NCBI RefSeq assembly: GCF_037893015.1
Contig: NC_133666.1
Coordinates: 625,978,310 to 626,042,309 of the forward strand
Reading direction: 5' to 3'
Source: Macrotis lagotis
Taxonomy: Eukaryota > Chordata > Mammalia > Peramelemorphia > Peramelidae
Length of the DNA stretch: 64,000 nucleotides
The notes beneath the pieces are model-generated. The model did not search any database, had not been told where the DNA came from, and saw only the letters and a list, made by a program, of their open reading frames with translations. Position numbers and translations under genes: made by a program. How positions within the stretch are numbered: position 1 is the stretch's first letter; the number at the start of each line of letters is the position of its first letter. Positions 56,090 to 64,000 of this stretch are shown here, piece by piece.

Positions 56090-56820
56090 CTCCCTGTGTT
56101 TTTTTTTTAAATAGAAATGTAGGCCAGGACCTTGAAGTTTATTCCTTGTTCATTAGTGTGAGTCTGAATGCCTCTGTTTCTTCCCAGTATTCTCTCCATT
56201 TTTCCAGGCTTGGTCCCTTTACTGTGCTGTTGGGGCTCTGTAAATCTATTTTAGAGTATCTTTTGAAGTAAAGTGGATTTGTGTGTAATTGCATGCCCTG
56301 TATGTACCAGGATATTTTTTACTGAGCATCACAGCTAATTGTAGCTGTTCATAGAATTTTGTAATTGTTTGAATTCATTTCTACTATTGAAGTTATTTTA
56401 CCTTTTGGGCCCTAGCTTCCTTATCTACATAATGAGGGGTTCAACTTGATCTCCAAGGTCTCTTACAGTTCTAAATCTGTGATCTTGGATGGAATGATTT
56501 TTTTTAACTGAAAATTGAGGCCCTGATTTAGGGAGAGAGGTGTTACAGGTCATAAAATAATGTGCCTATCTATTTGTATTATGTGTTAGAAATTTGACAA
56601 AATGATCAATTTAACAATAACCGCAAGGAAATGGGAAAAATAGCCAGATGTTAACTAGTTGTTTTATGAAAGTAGATCAGTCAAGCATTTATTTTACTTT
56701 TACTATGTGCCAGGCACTTTGCTAAATGCTGGAGAGGTCAAGAAAATAGTTCTTTCCTTCAAGGTGTTTACATTCTGTAGGGATTGATGACAAAGTCATG
56801 TATAAGATAGCTATTTTTTT
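56090..56820. other. Unassigned, with MIR and L2/CR1 scraps
   Basis: 56,400-56,490 is a MIR-family tail (cttgatctccaaggtctctt, acagttctaaatctgtgatc). 56,675-56,800 is LINE-like (caagcatttattttactttt, actatgtgccaggcactttg). Confidence 0.55.
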
Positions 56821-56964
56821 TTAAGCTTTTTGCAAGGCAGTGTGGTTAAGTGGCTTGCCCAAGACCACACAGCTAGGTATATTAAGTGTCTGAGGTCGCA
56901 TTTGAACTCAGGTCCTCCTGACTCCAGGGTCGGTGCTCTATCCACTGCGCCACCTTGCCGCCCC
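56821..56964 (-). mobile_element. tRNA-derived marsupial SINE
   Basis: Complete copy with target duplication taagatagctattttt at 56,803 and 56,965. Confidence 0.95.
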
Positions 56965-57349
56965 TAAGATAGCTATTTTTTTTTAAATGAAACTGTAGGC
57001 TTGTTAATTTGCTATATCTCTTATTATTGGTTTTAGTGTTGATAATGCTAAAGATTTATAAAAATAGGTGAATTTTTGATGCAGTCTTTATATGAAGTAG
57101 TCTTTTTACTACTTTTGATCATATAACACACCAGTTTAAAAAAATAGCTCTTTTCTTCAGTTTGTGCATATCTTAATGAAACAGTTTGTATACATGTAAT
57201 ACTGTGCTAATAATTAATTATGTATATTATCATACTTATGCAAAAATAGATATTTTAAAAGAATGAGATAAATATGAAATATTTACTCCTAGAGTCAATA
57301 GATAATTTTATGAGTTTAAGTAAAGGACCTGTTCAGACCTGTGCTGAAG

Positions 57350-57610
57350 GGAAAGGAAAAAGCATTTATCTAACACCTACCATGTGCAGTATTCTAAATG
57401 CTTGTAACAAAGATCTAAGATCTCATCCCATCCTCACAACAACATGGAAGAATAAGTGCTCTTGTTATCCCTGTTTTATTGTTGAGGAGACTGAGGAAAG
57501 GCACACAGGAGAAGTGATTTGCCTAGGATCACAGTGTCTTGAGATGGATTTGAACTTGGGTCTTTCTGACTAAAGGTTCAACAATCTCATTCTCTACACC
57601 ACTAACTGCC
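57350..57610 (-). mobile_element. MIR-like SINE
   Basis: ctaacacctaccatgtgcag, ctcatcccatcctcacaaca, gttgaggagactgaggaaag, gatggatttgaacttgggtc: a long minus-strand MIR-family copy. The 99-codon frame at 57,274 is its translation. Confidence 0.75.
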
Positions 57611-57614
57611 TCTG

Positions 57615-58320
57615 CAGGAAAATGACTTGCATCTATATGAAGGATGGAGGGAAGAGTCTTGAGACTGGGAGACATATAGAAAAGATAATGGGGGCCTAAA
57701 TGTAGTTGGTAACTATAAATAGAGAAGAGCTAGATATGAGAGATATTTTAGAAATAAAAACAACAATAATTGGGTAGCTGGTTTTGTGGTGAGTAGATGT
57801 CCAGGTTGTGATACTTTGGAGAGAAATAAAGAAGTATGGAAGAGAGGTAGGTTGTGATTGAAAGATAATATAATGAGATTTGACCCTATAAAACTCTCAT
57901 CTGGGGAAGAAAAGATGATGGGATTGCTAGAGTTTGGATTTTCTCAATCACATCCAGGACAGCTGCTACTGTTTTGAAAGATGCCTCCTTAGCTGTTAGG
58001 TCATAGCTGCTCTTAGAGCTACATTACATAGGCAGGTGCCAGGCTCAAAAGAGGAAGTTTTACATTTGTATAGAGAGAAGAATAGAATTACAGAATGTTG
58101 GGGAATAAGATTATGTTTGATTTTTTCAGATAAGTCTTATGATTGTTTATGGATAGGATTGGATGTGATGCTGCCCAACTCCTCATTTTCCAGTTAGTTG
58201 ACCTTTGGGGTCCGACCATGGTCCCCAACTTGAATAACAATGACTTAGACTTCTCTACCATTGATTGAATCATGTTAACGTTTATATTTTCAACTTTTGT
58301 TTTTACGTGATGATATAAAA
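57615..58320. other. Unassigned DNA, partly LINE-like
   Basis: 57,640-57,960 resembles L2/CR1 3' text (purine-rich, ggaagagaggtaggttgtga) but is too eroded to call. No exon evidence. Confidence 0.35.
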
Positions 58321-58323
58321 GTT

Positions 58324-58580
58324 ACTGTGTGGGATATTCTCTTGAGTTGTTAATCCTGGCTCATAGGACATTTTAAAAGGATCAGTTTTTTTCTTTTTGT
58401 ATATACATTTGAAATATCCAAAGCAGTGATTTCCAAAGTTTGGCCTTAGTTTCAATTCTTGAGCGTCTCTTTTTTCCTTTTCCTCTACAAGAGCAAATTC
58501 AAATTCCTATTCTTTAAATGTTATGCAGTTTGTTTAATTTTGTTTAATTAATAGTGAATTAATCTAAACAGTAAGTTTAG
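58324..58580 (-). repeat. Inverted repeat, right arm (unknown family)
   Basis: Partner of 54,946-55,199 in opposite orientation, about 3.1 kb away. Differs by a short insertion (ttgtttaatt duplicated near 58,540) and scattered substitutions. Confidence 0.85.
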
Positions 58581-58959
58581 ATTAAAGTGTTATATTTTTG
58601 AAGCTCTACAAAATTCCTATTTGTTTGCCTCATGGTAGCATAGAGTGACACTAACTTCTTGGTGGTTAATCAGAGAACCTTCTAGTACAATGCTATCTGA
58701 ATTACAGTTCAGGTTCTTCCCTAACTGGTGCCAATATCACAGTGGATTATTTTACCATAATACCCCATCAAGTCTACAAAAAAAAAATGTAAATGTTACC
58801 TTTACAGGTCATGTTCTTTAATGATAAGATTTTTAAAATTTAGTTGTTCATTTAATTGTTAATATCTATATTTGTTAGAATATGTTAATATTCTAAATGT
58901 GATATCTTGTGATGTGACCATCAGTTTGAGATATTACTAGGGAAATTGATCCATGTAAA

Positions 58960-59525
58960 TCTTTTTAAAAATATTTTATTAGTTTTCTATTTATATACAA
59001 TAATAGTTTCCACCTATCATTTTTTGTAAGGTTTTGAATTTTACAGTTCCTCTCCCCATCCCCCCACCCCCCACAGAAGGCAGTCTGATCATCTTTACAT
59101 TATTTTCATGCTATACATTGATCAAAATTGAATGTGTTGAGAGAGAAATCATATCTTTGAGGAAAAAATAAAATTATTAGAGATAGCAAAATTATGTTAA
59201 CGTAAGACACTTTAAAATATACATTGATCAAAATTGAATGTGTTGAGAGAAGTCATATCTTTGAAGAGAAAATAAAATTATTAGAGATAGCAAAATTATG
59301 TTGAACGTAAGACACTTTAAAATAAAAAGAATTGAAGGTAATACTTTGGTCTTTGTTTAAACTCCATAGTTCTTTCTCTGGATACAGGTGGTATTCTCCA
59401 TTGCAGGTACTCTAAAATTTCCCCTGATTATTGCATTGATGGAATGAGTAAGTCCATTAGGGTTGATCATCACCCCCGTGTTGCTGCTAGTGTATATTCT
59501 TCTGGTTCTGCTCAACATGAACCAT
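58960..59525 (-). mobile_element. L1 3' end with internal tandem duplication
   Basis: Antisense L1 3' UTR of the same subfamily as 26,430-26,945 (cacagaaggcagtctgatca, ggtggtattctccattgcag, gttgatcatcacccccgtgt, cttctggttctgctcaacat). It contains a 106-base unit twice: 59,112-59,217 and 59,218-59,322. Confidence 0.9.
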
Positions 59526-59564
59526 GTAATCTTAACATACCATTAAATAGCCTGACTCAGAATA

Positions 59565-59760
59565 GTTAAATTTCCAAAGTGCTTTCCTCACAGTTAGTTT
59601 GGGAGCAAACTTAGAATGAGTACCCCTGTTTTATGACTGACTTGAGACTGAGAGGAGTGAAGTGCCTTGGCCAGGTTGACAGTGATAAGTAACAGAAGCA
59701 GGATTAAAACTCAGGGCCCTCCTGACTCCAACTCGTGATTTCTATTAGCTCCTTCTGTTT
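59565..59760 (-). mobile_element. MIR-like SINE
   Basis: tttccaaagtgctttcctca, gactgagaggagtgaagtgc, actcagggccctcctgactc. Confidence 0.65.
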
Positions 59761-59831
59761 CAGAGAAGATATGGATGGGCTGAGATTTCTATTGTTAGAG
59801 AAAAGACATTGGTAGGTATGTATGTTTTTAA

Positions 59832-59976
59832 ATTTTATTTAAGTCAGTGGGGTTAAGAGTGACTTGCCCAAGGTCACACAGCTAGGCAATTTTTAAGTGT
59901 CTGAGGCCCAGATTTGAACTAAGGCTCTCCTGACTCCAGGGCCGGTACTGTATCCACTGTGCCACCTAGCTGCCCT
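59832..59976 (-). mobile_element. tRNA-derived marsupial SINE
   Basis: Complete copy (taagtcagtggggttaagag ... gccacctagctgccc). Confidence 0.93.
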
Positions 59977-60122
59977 CAGTAGATAAATTTTTGAAACCAC
60001 AGCAATTTGGTAATGCTCTGTTTCCATGAACTATGTGTAACATAAAACTGTGCAATTTGATTAAGTGATATCAAGCAACCATTTGTTAGCAGGATAATTA
60101 ACACATTCAGTTAAAAAATACA

Positions 60123-60510
60123 TTTTGGAATATTTATAGCAGCTCTTTTTGTGGTGGCTAAGAATTAGAAATAGAAGGGATGCCCTTCAATTAGGGAATG
60201 GCTAAGCAAGCTGTGGTACATAATTGTAATGGAATATTACTGTGCTATAAGTAATGACAAGCAAGATAATTTAGGAAAAAACTGAGAAGACTTAGATGAA
60301 TGATACAAAGTGAAGTGAGCAAGCAGAACTAGGAGAGCATTGTACACAGTAATAGCAGTATCGTACAAAGAACTGTGAATGACTTAGCTCTTCTCAGCAA
60401 TACAGTGATCCAGGACAATCCCAAAAGACTCGTGATAAAAAAAATACCAGCCGCCTTCAGAGAAGGAACTGATGTCATCTGAATACAGACAGAAGCATAC
60501 TATTTTCTTC
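60123..60510 (+). mobile_element. L1 3' end
   Basis: ggaatatttatagcagctct, attagggaatggctaagcaa, gagcattgtacacagtaata, tcttctcagcaatacagtga, aatacagacagaagcatact: plus-strand L1 3' UTR, truncated at its 5' side. Confidence 0.9.
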
Positions 60511-60639
60511 TTCCTTGCTTCCTCTTCTATCCTAACTCCTACTTCATCACATGGACCAATAGCTCAAGGAGCAGATGGCAGTAAGGCAATGAACGATATC
60601 TCTTTCTTCAATCATCATTTGTCAGAAAAGTAGAGAATC

Positions 60640-60900
60640 AAATATCTGTCACCCCTTAAGTCTGAACTCTTGTGGAAGGCTTTTTCCCAGACTGATTGGT
60701 TAGATATGCTTGGCCCTATACCTATATTTTCCATTACTTTGTACTTACTCTTTCAAGTACCTGTGTGTGTATATATACACACTTGTGTTGTTTCTCTCCC
60801 CAGTAAGCTCTTTGAGGATAGACTTAAATATTTTTGTCTATATTGCCAGCACTTAACTGTTGTGCCCAGAAGTAACAGCCCTTCAATAAATTAATTTTCT
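60640..60900 (+). mobile_element. L2-like LINE 3' end
   Basis: taagctctttgaggatagac, tatattgccagcacttaact, ccttcaataaattaat: L2 3' end, with a small TGTATATATACACA palindrome inside. Confidence 0.65.
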
Positions 60901-60904
60901 TGTG

Positions 60905-61720
60905 ATATTTCAGTGAAATTATAAGGCAACAGATATTCCCTCTTCCTAAATGAAGAAATTGCCCAAGTTCTCCCAAGAGTTGTGACTAGAACCTGGGTTC
61001 TGGTTCTCATTCTTTAAGGATCAGACTGACTAATCTCTATACAAAACAATTATTTGTGAAGTGTCATTGAAATAAAGTGATAAATAGTTCTTGGTACCAA
61101 ATACATTAAAATCTTTTGTATCCATTAATTTGCTGTTTCTTCCTTTAAGGTTGAAATAAGAAAACATTGTAATTTATCATAACAAGCATTCTTTGTGGCA
61201 GAAATATAGTCCCTTTGAAGAATCCAGCAACTGATCATAAAGGACAGTTTTACACCTTTTAAAAAGGAAACAGATGAACATACAGATATTATACTCAACT
61301 GACATATATTAAGTGCTCCTTCTTGTGAGTTAAGGCTAAGTACTGGGAATATAAAAGTAGATGCAACTCAGATCCTATCATCAGGAATCTTCTTATCTAC
61401 TAGGGAGGAAAGACAAAAAATGATATTATAAGGAATGGTGGGAATCAATTCAACAAACTTTAAATTTTTGCTACCACAAAAAAGTTCCTGAATGTACTGG
61501 ATATACAAAGAAAAAATAAAACTACAAATATAGATAGACAGACTCTGCCTTCCATTATCTTCCATTGTACGGGGAGAATACAATACCTAAGAATTTAATA
61601 GAAAATAATTTGAGAAGGGACATGAGATGGAGAAAACATCTTGAAGGAGATAGCTCTTGAGCTGAATCTTGAAGAAAGATAAACATGTGTCTGGCTCATA
61701 CTAGGTGTTTAAATAGCCAT
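60905..61720. other. MIR/L2 scraps and unassigned DNA
   Basis: 60,950-61,005 is a MIR remnant. 61,290-61,420 and 61,640-61,710 are LINE-like (gagctgaatcttgaagaaag, ctggctcatactaggtgttt). Confidence 0.5.
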
Positions 61721-61725
61721 GTTCT

Positions 61726-61870
61726 TTTTTTTTTTTATTTATTTAAGGCAATGGGGTTAAATATGCTCAAGGTCACACAGGCAATTATTAAGTGTCTGAT
61801 CTGCATTTGAACCCAGGTCCTCCTGACTCCAGGGTCAGTGCTCTATCCACTGTGCTACTTAACTGCCCTT
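61726..61870 (-). mobile_element. tRNA-derived marsupial SINE
   Basis: Target duplication aaatagccatgttct at 61,711-61,725 and 61,873-61,887. Body has small deletions around gtgacttgcccaagg. Confidence 0.95.
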
Positions 61871-62019
61871 AAAAATAGCCATGTTCTAATAAAGGTTTGT
61901 CAAATTGGAAAAGAAACAGATTCTGAAAAGTGAAATTAACATCGGCATGAACTTGCCAGTCAGTAAGTTCTAGGGATACAAAAAGAAAAAAAGACTGTTC
62001 CTCTCCTTGAAGGACTCAT

Positions 62020-62400
62020 GTGTCAAGCTCATCAAGAAACCTTTATTTTAATTTCCTCCTATGCTAAATGCTGGTAGATACAAAAAATTGTCCCTTTCCT
62101 CCTGAAGCTCACTGTCTAATGGGAAGAAAACTAGCAAGTGAATATGTACAAATGAATTATATACAGGATAAATAGAATATAATTAGAACGGTTTGGGAAA
62201 AGCTTCCTCTAGAAAATGAGATTTTAGCTGCGACTTCAGGAAAGCTGGGAGATTTGTACAAATGCATAGCAGTGGGCTTTTAAAGTGCTGAGCTCATGGA
62301 AGACTCAGTGCCCAAATTGACCAGACATTGAATGCATTAAGGAAACTAACATGAAATAAAATTGGAAAGTTAAGTTGGAGGAAACTCTGGAGGCTTATGT
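62020..62400 (+). mobile_element. L2/CR1-like LINE 3' fragment
   Basis: aaatgctggtagatacaaaa, tcctcctgaagctcactgtc, taatgggaagaaaactagca, ttagctgcgacttcaggaaa. Confidence 0.6.
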
Positions 62401-62699
62401 CTAGACATGGGGGGGGGTCTCTTATTTTATTCCAGGAACAATACACAGACACAGAAAGTTTGTGATCAGCAAAGTAACAAAGTCAGACTTAGGATTTAGA
62501 AGGATATTGTTTTGGCAGGTTGTAGAAGATACACATTTCCATTTTTGTTTGTACTTTGTACTGCCTGCCACTTCTTTTCTAGTGTAAGTTTAGGCAAAGA
62601 ACTTGTCTATCTTGAGTTTTTTCAAATGTAAAATGAATAGGTGATTTTGAGATCTTTTCCATCTCTAAATCTGTGAAACTATTTACTTCTTTCCTTTTT

Positions 62700-62848
62700 T
62701 TTAGGTATTAAAATTTTTTTTTATTAAGGCAGTGGGGTTAAGTGACTTGCCAAAGTCACAGGCAATTAAGTGTCTGAGGCTGGATTTGAACTCAGGTCCT
62801 CCTGACTCCAGGTTGATGCTCTATCCATTTCACTACCTAACTGCCCCT
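62700..62848 (-). mobile_element. tRNA-derived marsupial SINE
   Basis: ttaaggcagtggggttaagt ... ctacctaactgcccc; moderately diverged. Confidence 0.92.
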
Positions 62849-62849
62849 A

Positions 62850-63672
62850 CTTAGATACTTTTGAATCCCTTTAACAGAATGTAAGTAGGCACTCAATAAG
62901 TATTTGGTACCTGAATTAGATTTTAAAAAATTAATTACCAAAAACTTGCTTCTGTATGTATGAATTATTTGTCAGAGACTTTTCTTTTAATTAGAACTTT
63001 TCTTTTTCATTAATGGTGCTACAAAATCGCACCCAGCCTGTCTAGGAACAGGGAAAAAATGTAGTGAAATTCCTAGTGTGGATTACATGAGAAAAGTTAG
63101 TGAATAGAACTGGGGCCATAGGAGGAGTCACAGTCATATTAATACTAAAACGTTATTATGAGATAAAGTTCATTCCTTCCAGCAAAAGACTAAACAGTGA
63201 CCCAGTGGACTCCAGTTTCTGAAGAAAGGCAATTAGTTAACTAGAATGAAGATTTTATTGATTCTCTAGGTTGTTGGACTCTGAAACTTATTACTAAAGA
63301 AGATTGCGAAATTATCTTTACTGGAGAGCTTTATGATTAGTTATGCAGTCCATTATAAAAACAGTGGTTGAAGTAATCTTTGAGGTCCCTTCTAGCCCCT
63401 AAATGCTAGCCATGGTTTTCTCTTTGTTAAGTAATGGAAACCTAGAAACATGGTCATAATTACTTCAGTATTCCATTTTAAGAATTACCCTCTCCCTTTA
63501 TCTTCAATAAAATGTTTTTCCTTCCTTAAGCCCTAATATTTTGTAATGATTATTTTTTACATGAACCATCTTGAGTCCTAAATTTGAAATGAAGCCCATC
63601 AGTTTAAGTGTAATTAGTGTTTCCAGTTTGGAAGAATTTTATATTTTATTTCTTTATTTCTTCCTTTATAAT

Positions 63673-63675
<3 letters not shown>
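62850..63675. other. Unassigned DNA
   Basis: 63,370-63,410 is a MIR-family tail (tttgaggtcccttctagccc). No other feature recognised. Confidence 0.4.

Positions 63676-63714
<39 letters not shown>
63675..63714. repeat. (TG)n microsatellite
   Basis: About 19 TG units, ending at tttcag. Confidence 0.97.
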
Positions 63715-63715
<1 letters not shown>

Positions 63716-63718
63716 CAG

Positions 63719-63768
63719 AAATACAGAATTTCAAACCATAATCAGAAAGAAATCGGCTTGCCCAAGTG
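63719..63768 (+). other. Weak exon candidate
   Basis: A 50-base segment between tttcag (ends 63,718) and a donor-like caagtg|gtaaac. Two of three frames are open, but the upstream pyrimidine tract is only a TG repeat, the length is not a multiple of three and I recognise no protein. More likely fortuitous. Confidence 0.15.
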
Positions 63769-64000
63769 GTAAACAATTATTTTGCTGTTCCAGTGCTGCC
63801 TGCCAGTTCAGAAATAGCAGCTTCTTTTTGGAAATGTCATTTAATGGCATTTTAAAAATCTTTCATTGGAATCTGTATTCCTTAAACTGCTATCACTGTT
63901 TTTATATATAAGAAAAGAATTCTATTTTGACAGTATCCATAGTGAACTGGGATCAAGTTACAGGTGCCCGCATGCCTAGGAGTTAGTTCTGATGCTTCTA

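Overview
The window is eukaryotic nuclear DNA from a marsupial. It is AT-rich, CpG-poor and dominated by retroelements. About forty tRNA-derived SINE copies carry the marsupial consensus (gcagctaggtgg head, gttcaaatc B box, gtggccttgggcaag body, cttgcaaaaac tail). L1 3' ends, RTE/BovB-type LINEs and MIR/L2 relics are also of marsupial type. The SINE subtype looks like the WSINE1-type elements of Australian marsupials, perhaps a dasyurid; that finer placement is a guess from memory.

Layout. 1-10.6 kb: old MIR/L2/SINE debris, a truncated L1 end, a degenerate 7SL RNA retrocopy (2.16-2.43 kb) and a possible CTCF motif. 10.6-15.6 kb: stacked L1 fragments with nested SINEs. 15.6-26 kb: SINE/MIR/L2 debris and a complete solo LTR at 19.94-20.51 kb on the minus strand. 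26.1-28.9 kb: a rearranged L1 followed by a deleted class II (betaretrovirus-like) endogenous retrovirus that keeps only a leader, the start of gag, the end of env and a 3' LTR. 30.1-31.6 kb: a broken RTE-type reverse transcriptase (minus). 32.4-34.9 kb: a HAL1/L1 ORF1-type element (plus). 36.8-37.45 kb: a BovB-like RTE fragment. 38.2-45.6 kb: a 7.4-kb cluster of L1 pieces in both orientations, including a 5'-complete but 3'-truncated copy. 46-51 kb: sparse repeats and pyrimidine-rich DNA.

The only sign of a host gene is the CpG island at about 51.5-52.95 kb. It has an inverted CCAAT box, two exact NRF1 motifs and GC boxes. Base skew switches from C/T-rich to G/A-rich at about 51.75 kb, and a good splice donor follows at 52,342. 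I read it as the promoter and untranslated first exon of a plus-strand gene whose first intron fills the rest of the window. I cannot name the gene and see no convincing coding exon. Downstream (53-64 kb) are SINEs, L1 ends, an unexplained 255-bp inverted repeat (arms at 54.95 and 58.32 kb) and one weak exon candidate at 63.72 kb.

No open reading frame looks like an intact host protein. Those present are retroelement remnants, SINE/microsatellite translations or GC-rich artefacts. No CRISPR array, operon or prokaryotic system is present. Repeat boundaries are judged by eye and are approximate to about 5-30 bases unless target-site duplications are given.
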